NCBI RefSeq assembly: GCF_007713685.1
Contig: NZ_VMRJ01000002.1
Span: 124,001 to 188,000, forward strand
DNA: 64,000 nucleotides
Direction of reading: 5' to 3'
Source of the DNA: Hymenobacter setariae
GTDB lineage: Bacteria > Bacteroidota > Bacteroidia > Cytophagales > Hymenobacteraceae
The position numbers and the translations under genes are program-made. Below the pieces are notes generated by a model, which had not been told where the DNA came from, searched no databases, and saw only the letters and a list, made by a program, of their open reading frames with translations. Shown in pieces: positions 8,407 through 17,819 of this stretch. Position 1 is the stretch's first letter, and each line of letters opens with the position of its first letter.

Positions 8407-8446
8407 AAACAAAAACGCCCGGCTCTTATGAAAAGAGCCGGGCGTT
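8407..8446 (-). terminator. Terminator of the phosphate transporter gene
   Basis: A perfect 14-bp stem (8414-8427 and 8433-8446); on the minus strand it is followed by a T-rich tail. It lies 26 bp after the end of the minus-strand pit gene. Confidence 0.85.
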
Positions 8447-8472
8447 GCTAGAATTGGTAAGGTATGGCAAGG

Positions 8473-9876
8473 CTAGCCGCTGATAGCGCGGAATAGCAGG
8501 AACAAGCCACCCGACAGCACCATTGTCACAGGCAGGGTCAGAACCCAAGCCAGGGCAATGCTGCGCACCATTTGAGGGTTTAGGTTCTTGATGCCGCGAT
8601 TGGCCACCATGCTGCCCGCAATGGCCGATGACAGCACGTGCGTGGTAGAGGAAGGCAGACCGAGCTGAGTGCTAGCCCCAATCATCATAGCGGCTACTAG
8701 CTCCGAGCTGGCACCCTGGGCGTAGGTGAGGTGCTCTTTGCCGATGCGCTCGCCGATAGTTTTTACGATGCGCTGCCAGCCTATCATAGTGCCGCAGGCC
8801 AAGGACAGCGATACCATCAGGAGTACCTGCCAGGGTGCATAGTCGGTGAAGCTGCTCATCTGGCCCACGGCCGCTTTGTAGGTGTCGCGGTCGGCAGAGC
8901 TGAGGCTAACGCTCTCGCTGGCCAATAGCTTTTTGCCGCGGTTGGCAAGCAGCAGGATGGCCCGGCGAATCTCGAAGCGCGCCTGCTTGGGCAGGTCTTC
9001 TACCTTGGTTTTACCGGCAAACACGCGGTCTAGGTCGGTCGTTTGGGCCCGTACTTCGGCAAGCAGCTTTTGGTCGGCCGCGCCCAGCTCGGTGGCATTG
9101 ATGCGACCAATAACGTACTCGACCTTAGTAAGTGAGTCGCGCAAATCGAGCGGATTCTTGGAATTATCGAGCGCAAAGTGCACTGGTACAATGCCAATTA
9201 GAATCAGCATAATCAGGCCTACGCCCTTTTGGCCGTCGTTGGAGCCGTGGAAAAAGCTCACCAGCGTGCAGGTTGCAATGAGGGTGAGGCGAATGAACAA
9301 GGGTGGCGGCTTGCGCTTGTGCGGCTCTTTAAAGATGGCCTTGCTGGGCGAGAAGCGCTTGAGCAAGAACATCATGCCAATGGTGAAAGTGAAGCCCAGC
9401 AATGGACCTAGGAGCAGGGCCAAGCCGCTTTCGCTAGCCTTGCTCCAGTTGATGGCCGCGCCCCGGCCGCCGGGCAGCAGCGAAAACGCGATGCCAACCC
9501 CAAGGATGGAGCCAATGAGCGCGTGCGACGACGATGAGGGGATGCCGTAGTACCAGGTGCCGATGTTCCAGATGATGGCGCCTACCAGTAGGGCACCCAC
9601 CATCGCAATGCCGTGGTATACGTTCTGGTCAATCAGGCTTTCGACGGGCAGCAGGTACACGATGCCCATGGCCACCGCAATACCCCCCGAAAACACGCCG
9701 ATGAAGTTCCAGAAGGCCGACCAAACCACGGCCACCCAGGGTCGCAGGGTATTGGTATAGATAACGGTTGCCACGGCATTGGCCGTGTCATGAAAACCGT
9801 TAACGAATTCAAAAGCGCAAGCTGCAAATAGACAAATGCCTAGGAGCAGCAAGACATGGGGTTCAAGTCCGAACAT
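8473..9876 (-). CDS. Inorganic phosphate transporter, Pit/PHO4 family
   Basis: A 467-residue multi-spanning inner-membrane protein for low-affinity, cation-coupled phosphate uptake. The two inverted family signatures are visible: GFHDTANAVATVI near residue 27 and FFHGSNDGQKGVG in the middle, plus SSSSHALIG and LPSSTTHVLSSAIAG. A long soluble loop (about residues 240-330) separates the halves. The start ATG at 9876 is 31 bp from a minus-strand TAATTTTG element. It is read toward the origin, on the strand opposite to most neighbours. Confidence 0.93.
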   Translation of the reverse strand: MFGLEPHVLLLLGICLFAACAFEFVNGFHDTANAVATVIYTNTLRPWVAVVWSAFWNFIGVFSGGIAVAMGIVYLLPVESLIDQNVYHGIAMVGALLVGAIIWNIGTWYYGIPSSSSHALIGSILGVGIAFSLLPGGRGAAINWSKASESGLALLLGPLLGFTFTIGMMFLLKRFSPSKAIFKEPHKRKPPPLFIRLTLIATCTLVSFFHGSNDGQKGVGLIMLILIGIVPVHFALDNSKNPLDLRDSLTKVEYVIGRINATELGAADQKLLAEVRAQTTDLDRVFAGKTKVEDLPKQARFEIRRAILLLANRGKKLLASESVSLSSADRDTYKAAVGQMSSFTDYAPWQVLLMVSLSLACGTMIGWQRIVKTIGERIGKEHLTYAQGASSELVAAMMIGASTQLGLPSSTTHVLSSAIAGSMVANRGIKNLNPQMVRSIALAWVLTLPVTMVLSGGLFLLFRAISG

Positions 9877-9907
9877 AAATTAAATGCCGAGTGGGGAAAT
9901 CGGCCCC

Positions 9908-9915
9908 CAAAATTA
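9908..9915 (-). promoter_or_regulatory. Bacteroidota -7 promoter element of pit
   Basis: On the minus strand this reads TAATTTTG (fits TAnnTTTG), 31 bp upstream of the pit ATG. Confidence 0.55.
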
Positions 9916-10037
9916 ACAGGGCCTTCACCAACGAGCATGTTACCTAATCATTACCGCCGGGCCGTCGCTTTTCACCAGCCAGAGCTAAGTACCTGACCTA
10001 AGGCCAGTGGAGCCGACAAAAATCGTACGCTGCAAGC

Positions 10038-11015
10038 CTAAATTGGAAAGCGTAGCGTGGCATCAGTAGCTCCGCCAAAGAGGCCATAGCCGCCTTGTAT
10101 GTTGGAGCGCACTGGAGCAGGCTCGGCAAAAGGATTGCCCTCGGTGTCGTAGAAGCGCTGAATAGATTGATAAAACTCGTAGGTTTCGGCCGGGATGCTG
10201 CTCACGATAACCTCAATAAAGGCAGGCGTCGTGCTAGCAGAATTGCCGCGAAAATTGCCCGATAGATACACATCACTGCTATAGCTCAGGCGCTGGCCCT
10301 GGCGACCGGCATCGCTAATCGGTAACATCTGATACAGGTAGCCTGGCCACGACAGGTCTAGGCGAGCGAGCTTGATAGCGAGTTCCGCATTATTACGGTC
10401 TCCGTATTCTTGCTGCACGGTGCCTATGGGCTGGCCAGTGGCGTCTAGTACTCTTGCATAGGCCAGGTAGTAGTCGGTAGTGGCTGCGTTATCTCGGATG
10501 TTAAAAGTCAGGCGCCCACGATATTGATAGTTGGGCTGCGCCGGGTCGAGGGCATAGCTCCCCGATTCAATAGTGGGCGCAGCCGGTAAAGTGAGCGCCG
10601 CTGACACAGCCTCGACGCTAGGCGCGCTGGCGCGCAGCGTGTAGCGCTGGCCGGGCTGCCCCACGTAGCCGCGCACCGGCACGTAGTAGCCTTTGGTACT
10701 GTCGGTGCTGCCGTAGCCCCCGCGGCCACGGGGCCGAAACTGCTCGACCACCTGGCCACTGGCATCGCACAGTTCCACGGTGGCGTCGGCACGGCCCGCC
10801 AGGCGGTTGATACTGCCGACGTTCTGGCTGGTGCTCACGTAGAGCGAGCGGCCGTCAAAAAAATCCTGCATGCCGGTCGGGGGCGCTTGATTGCTAAGCG
10901 TGTAGGACACGGATAGCTGCGGCGTGTGGGTGGGCAGGTCCACGGGCACTACGCTTTCGCAGCCGGCCAGCCCTAGGGTAGTCGCCAGGGCCCCGCGTAG
11001 CAAAGAGGTTCTCAT
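10038..11015 (-). CDS. DUF4249 outer-membrane lipoprotein (TonB-receptor partner)
   Basis: 325 residues with a lipobox GLAGC (acylated Cys about residue 19) followed by ESVVPVDLPTHTPQLSV, a typical start of DUF4249 proteins. These are Bacteroidota lipoproteins nearly always encoded directly after a TonB-dependent receptor and thought to be its surface-exposed accessory. Here it starts 22 bp after the end of the receptor gene, so the two form one minus-strand operon. The ligand is unknown. Because the receptor is frameshifted, this lipoprotein may have lost its partner. Confidence 0.85.
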   Translation of the reverse strand: MRTSLLRGALATTLGLAGCESVVPVDLPTHTPQLSVSYTLSNQAPPTGMQDFFDGRSLYVSTSQNVGSINRLAGRADATVELCDASGQVVEQFRPRGRGGYGSTDSTKGYYVPVRGYVGQPGQRYTLRASAPSVEAVSAALTLPAAPTIESGSYALDPAQPNYQYRGRLTFNIRDNAATTDYYLAYARVLDATGQPIGTVQQEYGDRNNAELAIKLARLDLSWPGYLYQMLPISDAGRQGQRLSYSSDVYLSGNFRGNSASTTPAFIEVIVSSIPAETYEFYQSIQRFYDTEGNPFAEPAPVRSNIQGGYGLFGGATDATLRFPI

Positions 11016-11037
11016 AAGAATAAGATAATGCTAGTGC

Positions 11038-13436
11038 TCAAAACTTGAAGGCCTTGCTAACCGACGGGATAATGGGAAACAGCGACACTTGGCGGTATTG
11101 GGCAGACTCGCGCACTACGCCGTCATACACGTCGGCCGGGGCGAAGTACATGTAGTAGGGATTGCGGCGGTTATACACATTGTAAAGGGAGATGCTGTTG
11201 ACAACTTCGCCCCAGCGCTTCTTCTTGGTTTTGCTCAGGTCGAGGTCGAAGCGGTGGTAGGCCGCCATCCGGTACGAGTTGCGGTCACCGTAATCGTTGT
11301 AGTCTTGGTACGGACCAAGCTGGAAGCGGCTAGAAGCCAGCGTCGTAGCATTGCCAGTGCCGTAGACCCAGGTGCCCGACAACGTGAGGGTGGAGCTGAA
11401 CTTGTGGATAACCACCAGTGAGATGTCGTGCCGCCGGTCGTATTTGTAGGGGAAAAGCCGCCCTTGGTTCAGCTCCGGAAAGCGGCGGTTGCTCCAGGCC
11501 AGCGTGTAGCCCAGCCAGCCAGTGGTGCGGCCGGTTTTCTTCTGCAAAAAGAACTCGCCGCCATAAGCCCAGCCCTGGCCGCTCGTGACCTTGCTCTGCC
11601 AGTCGTTATTGGTAGTGTTGAGAAAGCTGGCGCCCTCGCGGTACTCCACGAGGTTTTGCATAGGCTTATAATAGGTCTCGAAGCTGAACTCAAACTCCTC
11701 CCCGCGGTAACGCAGCGTGCGCGCCACCCCTAGTCCCACTTGGTGCGCCACTTGGGGCCGCACCTGCGCCGTGGCGGGTACCCACAGGTCAGTGGGCAAG
11801 CCGATGCCGCTGTTGGTAAGCAAGTGCACATACTGCGTGGTGCGGGCGTAGGAGGCCTTCAGCGCCCACTCGTCGGTGAGCATGTAGCGGGCGGCCAGGC
11901 GCGGCTCTAGCGAAGGGTAGAGCTTGCTATCCACGTAGAAGCTGCTTAGGCGCAAGCCCGCATTCACCTTAAAGCGGTTGCTGAGTTGGTAGTCGTCCTC
12001 CACGTACAGCCCACTTTCGCTACCTAGGTGCCCGAGGCGGCTTCGCTGGTCACGCCGGCCATGTTGTCTTGCTGCGACGAGATGCCCGGCCGAAACGTGT
12101 GCCGAATGAACTGGCCCCCAAACCGGACATAGTGCTGGGGCGAAGGCACGTAGTCGAAGTCCATTTTCAAGGTCCAGTCGCGGATGTCGGAGCGATAGCT
12201 CAGCGCATTGGTCGAAGCCACAGGCTCGCCGTTTTGTAGGAAGCGCCGCTCCTGCGCCTGGCCCACGTCAAACTGATACTGACTGTAAGTGAGGTGCGTA
12301 TTGAGAAATAGCTTGTCATTGACCACGTGGTTCCAGCGCAGGGCACCGGTGAGGTTGCCCCAGCCTAGGCCATTGTCAGAACGGTTATAGTCGTCGGGGC
12401 GCTCTTGGGCATTGCGCTCATTGTAGTAAAAGTTATCGTAGCCCCGGTAAGCGCTCAGATACAAGCGGTCGCGCGAGCTCACCTTCCAGTTGAGCTTGGC
12501 GTTGAGGTCGTAGAAATAGTACCCTAGGGAGCCCGCTTTCCCTTCCTTAGCTAGCTGCGACCTAATAAAGGGCCGGGCCAGCACATCGAGATAAGTGCGC
12601 CGGGCCGACACGATAAACGAGGCCACATCCTTCTTAATCGGCCCTTCTAGCGTAAGGCGCGAGGCAATGAGGCTGATAGCCCCCTCGCCGTGCAGCTCCT
12701 GCGCGTTGCCTTCCTTCATCGAAATATCGAGCACCGACGACAGCCGCCCGCCGTAGCGCGCCGGAAAGCCGCCCTTTATCAGCTCCACGTTGTTAAGCGC
12801 ATCGGCATTGAACACCGAGAAGAAGCCGAACAAATGCGAGGCATTATAGACCGGCGTGCCATCGAGCAAAATCAGGTTTTGGTCGGGCGAGCCGCCGCGC
12901 ACGTACAGGCCGCTGGTGCCTTCGCCGCCGCTTTGCACGCCGGGCAGCAATTGCAATACCTTCAGCACGTCGGTTTCGCCCATCAGCTTAGGCAAGCTCT
13001 TAATCTGGGCAATGGGCACGTTGATGGTGCCCATACGGGTGCTGCGCGGGCCGTGGTCATCGGCCTGGCGGTCGCCCACTACCTCCACGCTAGCCAGCTC
13101 GTTGGTGGCGGCGGGCAGCAGAAAGTCGTGTTTGGTGCTGCTCGTGACTGGGGCGGCCCAGCGCTGGCGCGCGTACCCTAGGTAGTTGGCCACCAGCCGC
13201 ACCGAGTCGAGCCCCGCCGTGGGCACCGTAAGCGAATAGAAGCCATAAGTATTGGTAGCAGTGCCTTGGCCGGTGCCCGCCAGTACCACTGCCACCCCAA
13301 TCAGGTTTTCGCCCGTGGCCCGGTCGCGCACGTAGCCGCTGATGGTAATGCGGGCCGGTATGTTAGGCGTTTGGCCCCACGCTACCGCCGGGCTTACCAG
13401 TAAACCCAGCACGCAGCAGCGAAGAAGTTGATTCAT
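11038..13436 (-). pseudogene. TonB-dependent receptor, interrupted by a frameshift
   Basis: One receptor is split into two frames. The N-terminal piece (ATG 13436, about 470 residues, stop at 12024) has a signal peptide ending AWGQ, a carboxypeptidase-like regulatory domain (ISGYVRDRATGENLIGV) and the plug domain (LPGVQSGGEGTSGLYVRGG, then LLDGTPVYNASHLFGFF). The C-terminal beta-barrel continues in another frame from about 12015 to 11038 (LYVEDDYQLSNRFKVNAGLR) and ends in a terminal Phe. A single-base shift near 12010-12050 would restore one protein of about 800 residues. The premature TAG lies inside a CCTAGG word, which elsewhere is never read in that frame. It could be a genuine pseudogene, a phase-variable state or a sequencing error. 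Confidence 0.85.
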
Positions 13437-13623
13437 AAGCAAAAACAGGAAGAGCAGGCGCCGCACCTTTGAGAGTACCAAAGTAGGTCCTAGGTTGCAG
13501 CTTCTGTTTTTTAGATGAACGAGCTCGCCCAAACTTCTTCTAAGTCCCGCCCCGCGCCCCCAGCCAGCCCGGCATTGCTGGACGTATCTGTGAAATCCGT
13601 TTAATCCGTTATAATCTGCGGTC

Positions 13624-13631
13624 TAACTTTG
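13624..13631 (+). promoter_or_regulatory. Bacteroidota -7 promoter element of glyS
   Basis: TAACTTTG (fits TAnnTTTG) ends only 6 bp before ATG 13638. With a start point about 5-8 bp downstream, the transcript would be nearly leaderless. Confidence 0.65.
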
Positions 13632-13637
13632 CGGCTT

Positions 13638-15158
13638 ATGAGCAAGCCCGCCACCACTTCGCCTTCTGCTGAAAACACGCAGCTAAAAGATATTGTCGCC
13701 CACGCCAAAGAATACGGCTTCGTATTCCAGTCGTCGGAAATCTACGACGGCCTCGCCGCCGTGTACGACTACGGCCCCAACGGCGTGGAATTGAAGAACA
13801 ACCTCAAGCGCCTGTGGTGGGAAGCCATGACCCAACTGCACGGCAATGTAGTCGGCATCGACGCGGCCATCTTCATGGAGCCCCGCACCTGGGAGGCCAG
13901 CGGCCACGTGGCAGGCTTCAACGACCCGCTCATCGACAACCTTGACAGCAAAAAGCGCTACCGCGCCGACGTGCTCATCGAGGAGAAAGCTGCCGAGTAC
14001 GAGAAGGCCGGCGACCCTGCTCGCGGCGCGGCCCTCACCGCCGAGCTAGGCCGCCTGCTAACTGAGAATGACCTAGCCGGTGTGAAGCAGCTCATCCTAG
14101 ACGAGAAAATAACGGACCCGCTCTCCGGCTCTAGCAAGTGGACCGACGTGCGCCAGTTCAACCTGATGTTCTCGACCCAGGGCTCAGCCGTAGACTCGGA
14201 TGCGCCACCCGTATACCTGCGCCCCGAAACGGCCCAGGGCATTTTCGTGAACTTCCTGAACGTGCAGAAGTCGGCTCGGATGAAAATTCCCTTCGGTATT
14301 GCGCAGATTGGTAAGGCGTTTCGCAACGAGATTGTGGCCCGCCAATTCATTTTCCGCATGCGTGAGTTTGAGCAGATGGAGATGCAATTCTTCGTGCGCC
14401 CTGGCACCGAAGGCGAGTGGTACGACAACTGGAAGGCGGCCCGCCGTCGCTTCCACGAAGCCATTGGCCTGCCGGCCGAGAAGCTGCGCTTCCACGACCA
14501 CGACAAGCTGGCCCACTACGCCAAGGCGGCCGTGGATATCGAGTTTGAGTTTCCCTTCGGCTTCAAGGAAATCGAGGGCATTCACTCGCGCTCGGATTTC
14601 GACCTGACCCAGCACCAGAACCTGAGCCGCAAGAAGCAGCAATACTTCGACAACGACCTAGACCCCGCCACCGGCAAGCCCTACGGTAACTACGTGCCCT
14701 ACGTGGTCGAAACCTCGGTAGGGGCCGACCGCCTGTTCTTGGCCACTATCTGCCAGGCCTTCCAGGAGGAAACCATTACGGAAGGGGAGGGCGAAGCCCA
14801 AACTACTAAGCAGCGCACCTTCCTAAAGCTTCACCCGGCGGTGGCACCCATCAAGGCGGCCATCTTCCCGCTAGTGCGCAAGGACGGTATGCCCGAAAAA
14901 GCACAAGAAATTTTCGACAGCCTGCGGTTTGATTTCCGCCTCGTAATTGAGGACAAAGACGCCATTGGCAAACGCTATACCCGCCAGGACCTTATCGGAA
15001 CGCCTTTTTGTATAGTGGTGGATGGCCAAACGCTGGAGGACGACACCGTGACAGTGCGCGACCGCGACACTCGCGAGCAAACCCGCATGCCCATCAGCGC
15101 GTTGCGGGCATACATCGGCGAGGCTGTAAGCTTCCGCCGCGTGTTCGAAAAACTGTAG
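13638..15158 (+). CDS. glyS: Glycine--tRNA ligase, homodimeric type
   Basis: 506 residues. It is a class II aminoacyl-tRNA synthetase that charges tRNA-Gly. The N-terminal motif 1 region contains FVFQSSEIYDGLAAVYDYGP, motif 2 is FRNEIVARQFIFRMREFEQ, and motif 3 is in VVETSVGADRLFLA. The C-terminal anticodon-binding domain begins near LHPAVAPIKAAIFPL. It is the single-chain GlyQS type, as in other Bacteroidota, not the two-subunit GlyQ/GlyS type. ATG 13638 is chosen because the TTG at 13629 overlaps the promoter element. It is divergent from the TonB operon. Confidence 0.96.
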   Translation: MSKPATTSPSAENTQLKDIVAHAKEYGFVFQSSEIYDGLAAVYDYGPNGVELKNNLKRLWWEAMTQLHGNVVGIDAAIFMEPRTWEASGHVAGFNDPLIDNLDSKKRYRADVLIEEKAAEYEKAGDPARGAALTAELGRLLTENDLAGVKQLILDEKITDPLSGSSKWTDVRQFNLMFSTQGSAVDSDAPPVYLRPETAQGIFVNFLNVQKSARMKIPFGIAQIGKAFRNEIVARQFIFRMREFEQMEMQFFVRPGTEGEWYDNWKAARRRFHEAIGLPAEKLRFHDHDKLAHYAKAAVDIEFEFPFGFKEIEGIHSRSDFDLTQHQNLSRKKQQYFDNDLDPATGKPYGNYVPYVVETSVGADRLFLATICQAFQEETITEGEGEAQTTKQRTFLKLHPAVAPIKAAIFPLVRKDGMPEKAQEIFDSLRFDFRLVIEDKDAIGKRYTRQDLIGTPFCIVVDGQTLEDDTVTVRDRDTREQTRMPISALRAYIGEAVSFRRVFEKL

Positions 15159-15213
15159 ACCTGGTTCAAACACGACCCGAAGAGGGCGGTATGAACCAAC
15201 AATTTGTAAGCTT

Positions 15214-17700
15214 ATGTGGGGACATATCGCCCTCTTTATCATCAAGTACCGGCAGTGGCTGCTGGGCCTGATTGCCATTTTTACCGTCACCATGGCCTGG
15301 TTTGCCAAGGACGTGGAGATGACCTACGACTTTGCCCAGGTGGTGAGCCCGAAGGACCCCGACATGGTGTACTTCCAGCAGTTCAAAAAGACCTTCGGCG
15401 AGGATGGTAACATCCTCGTCCTAGGTATGCAGGACAGCTCGGTGTACCAGCTAGGCAAGTTCAACCAGCTGCACCAACTGACTGATACCTTGGCTAAGGT
15501 GGAGGGCGTGAGCGGCGTGCTTGGCATTCCGCGCCTCATCCAGATTGAGAAGGACACGGTGGACTCGAAGTTCGTGACGTCGCCCATTTTCAAGAAGGCT
15601 CCGCGCTCGCAGCGCGAGCTGGACTCGCTGATGCGGGTGGTCAACAACATCGAGTTTTACAAAGGCCAGATTATCGCCCCGCGCAGCGGCGCCACGCTAC
15701 TGGCCGTAACCCTCGACCCGAAGTATCTCAACTCGAATCGCCGCCAGGCCGTGATGAACAACATCCTGGGTCACGCCGAGCGGTTTGAGAAGAATACGGG
15801 CATCAAGATGCACTACGCGGGCCTGCCCTACGTGCGCTCCACGATGACGAGCAAGGTGGCCGGCGAGATGAAGTTCTTCGCCATGCTAGTGGTGGTCGTG
15901 ATGGGCTTTACGCTCTTCATGTTTTTCCGCACGTGGTCGGCGGTGGTATTTCCGCTGCTGGTAGTAGTATGCGTGATGATATGCTGCGTGGGTAGCATCG
16001 TACTCCTAGGGTATAAAATCAACCTGCTCACGGGCTTGATACCTAGCATTCTGGTAGTTATCGGTGTGCCAAACTGTACGTATCTGCTCTCGCGCTACCA
16101 CTACGACTACCGCAAATCGGGTAACCAGATACTGGCCATGACGCGGGTAATCCGCAAAATCGGCCTCATCACGCTGATGAATAACCTCACTACAGCCATC
16201 GGCTTCGTGGTGTTCACGTTCACCGATATTGCCATTCTCTATCAGTTTGGCATGGTGGCGACGATTAATATTTTCATCGCCTTCGCCATCAGCTTCATCA
16301 TGATTCCGGCGGTGTTTACCTACCTGCCGCCGCCTACCGAGAAGCAGCTTGAGCACCTCGATTCGAAGCCGCTGCTGGGCATTATCCACTTCCTCGACCA
16401 CGTGGTGCTGCACCGCCGCGGCACGGTATACCTGGCGGCCCTAGGGCTGCTGGTGATAGCCGGCATCGGTATTCGCAAGATTGAGGCTGTGTCGTACATG
16501 GTCGACGACCTGCCTAAGTCGAGCACTGTTAATACCGACCTAGAGTTCTTCCAGTCGCACTTTAGCGGGGTGATGCCGCTCGAATTTGTGGTGGATACGG
16601 GCAAGCCCAAAGGCCTGCTCAAGCTGCCCAATTTGCAGAAAATCGACCAGTTCGAGAACTTCCTGCGGGCCCAACCCGAGTTGTCGCCACCCATCAGCAT
16701 GGTCACGTTTATAAAGGCCGCGACCCAGGCGTTTTATAATGGTGAGCCGGACTTTTACCGCTTGCCCAACAACGACGACAAGAACTTTATTCTGAGCTAC
16801 CTGGCCAATTCGCAGGGTGGTGCTACCACCAACGTCCCCGACTCGACCAAGACTACCATGGCCCAGGGCACGGCCGGGGCATCGATGAACAAGCTGCTCA
16901 ACAGCTTCGTGGATAAGAACTCGCAGAAAGCCCGTATCAGTCTCAAAATAGCCGATATTGGTTCGCACAAGCTGGATACGCTGGTAGCCCGGCGCATCGA
17001 GCCAGCCATGGAGCGCATTTTCGCCAAGTCGGGAATGACGGTGCGCCGCACGGGTACCACGGTTATTTTCACGAAGGGCAACGAGTATGTGATTGGCACC
17101 CTACGCGAGAGCCTGATGTGGGCCTTTGGGCTGGTAGCGGTAGTGGTGCTGCTGCTGTTCCGCTCGGTGCGCACCATCTTCTATGCGCTCATTCCTAACA
17201 TCTTCACGCTAGCGCTCACGGCCGGTATCATGGGGTATTTTGGTATTGCGCTCAAGCCGGCTACGGCGCTCATCTTCGTGATTGCGCTGGGTATCGACGG
17301 CGACAACTCCATTCACCTACTCGCCAAATTCCGGCAAGAGATGGCAATGGCCGGCCGCACTGTCACGGAGGCCATTACTAATACAATGGTGGAGGCTGGT
17401 ACCAGCATGATTTACACCAGTATCGTACTGTTCTTGGGCTTTAGCATCTTCGCTTTCAGTGAGTTTGGTGGTACGAAGGCCCTAGGTGTGCTGATGGGTG
17501 CTTCACTGCTGATAACCAACTTCTCGAACCTCGTGCTGCTGCCGACGCTGCTCGTGACGTTCGAGCACGGCAAGGGGGAGAAAATTCCCGGCAACGCGCC
17601 CATTCGCCACTACGACGATAGCTACCACGAGGAAGACGACGACATAGACCAGAACTTGCAACGCCTGAGCGTGGAGCAGACTAAGGTGAAAACTGTTTGA
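15214..17700 (+). CDS. MMPL/RND-superfamily transporter (HpnN-like exporter)
   Basis: 828 residues with two repeats of the RND/MMPL layout: one N-terminal membrane helix, a periplasmic domain, then a five-helix bundle (about residues 215-370 and 625-785). The conserved acidic segments typical of proton-driven exporters are near VVIGVPNCTYLLSRYHYD and FVIALGIDGDNSIHLLAKF. The family exports lipids or hydrophobic compounds; the substrate is unknown. It starts at ATG 15214, 55 bp after glyS, so co-transcription is possible. An acidic tail (about residues 790-828) is cytoplasmic. Transport family is certain; substrate is not. Confidence 0.88.
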   Translation: MWGHIALFIIKYRQWLLGLIAIFTVTMAWFAKDVEMTYDFAQVVSPKDPDMVYFQQFKKTFGEDGNILVLGMQDSSVYQLGKFNQLHQLTDTLAKVEGVSGVLGIPRLIQIEKDTVDSKFVTSPIFKKAPRSQRELDSLMRVVNNIEFYKGQIIAPRSGATLLAVTLDPKYLNSNRRQAVMNNILGHAERFEKNTGIKMHYAGLPYVRSTMTSKVAGEMKFFAMLVVVVMGFTLFMFFRTWSAVVFPLLVVVCVMICCVGSIVLLGYKINLLTGLIPSILVVIGVPNCTYLLSRYHYDYRKSGNQILAMTRVIRKIGLITLMNNLTTAIGFVVFTFTDIAILYQFGMVATINIFIAFAISFIMIPAVFTYLPPPTEKQLEHLDSKPLLGIIHFLDHVVLHRRGTVYLAALGLLVIAGIGIRKIEAVSYMVDDLPKSSTVNTDLEFFQSHFSGVMPLEFVVDTGKPKGLLKLPNLQKIDQFENFLRAQPELSPPISMVTFIKAATQAFYNGEPDFYRLPNNDDKNFILSYLANSQGGATTNVPDSTKTTMAQGTAGASMNKLLNSFVDKNSQKARISLKIADIGSHKLDTLVARRIEPAMERIFAKSGMTVRRTGTTVIFTKGNEYVIGTLRESLMWAFGLVAVVVLLLFRSVRTIFYALIPNIFTLALTAGIMGYFGIALKPATALIFVIALGIDGDNSIHLLAKFRQEMAMAGRTVTEAITNTMVEAGTSMIYTSIVLFLGFSIFAFSEFGGTKALGVLMGASLLITNFSNLVLLPTLLVTFEHGKGEKIPGNAPIRHYDDSYHEEDDDIDQNLQRLSVEQTKVKTV

Positions 17701-17736
17701 TTAATTGCGATTTAAATTAATCTATCATGCGGCGCC

Positions 17737-17793
17737 TGCGAAGCATCTTATCGCACCAGAACGAGTCGTTCAGTGGTGAGAAGATGCTTCGCA
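17737..17793. repeat. Large imperfect palindrome between MMPL gene and ileS (REP-like)
   Basis: Arms 17737-17749 and 17781-17793 pair perfectly over 13 bp (TGCGAAGCATCTT). Pairing extends inward with interruptions through a CACCA/TGGTG pair, and outward through CATGCG/CGCATG at about 17726 and 17800. There is no T run, so it is not a classical terminator. Its size and composition suggest a dispersed REP-like intergenic element, but only one copy is seen here. Confidence 0.5.
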
Positions 17794-17819
17794 AGCATCG
17801 CATGACAGACTTTTGAGAA

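Noticed and set aside
15161..15197. TGGTTCA/TGAACCA inverted repeat between glyS and the MMPL gene, first read as a tRNA-like arm
   Set aside because: No cloverleaf, anticodon or acceptor stem can be built; only a 7-bp inverted repeat.
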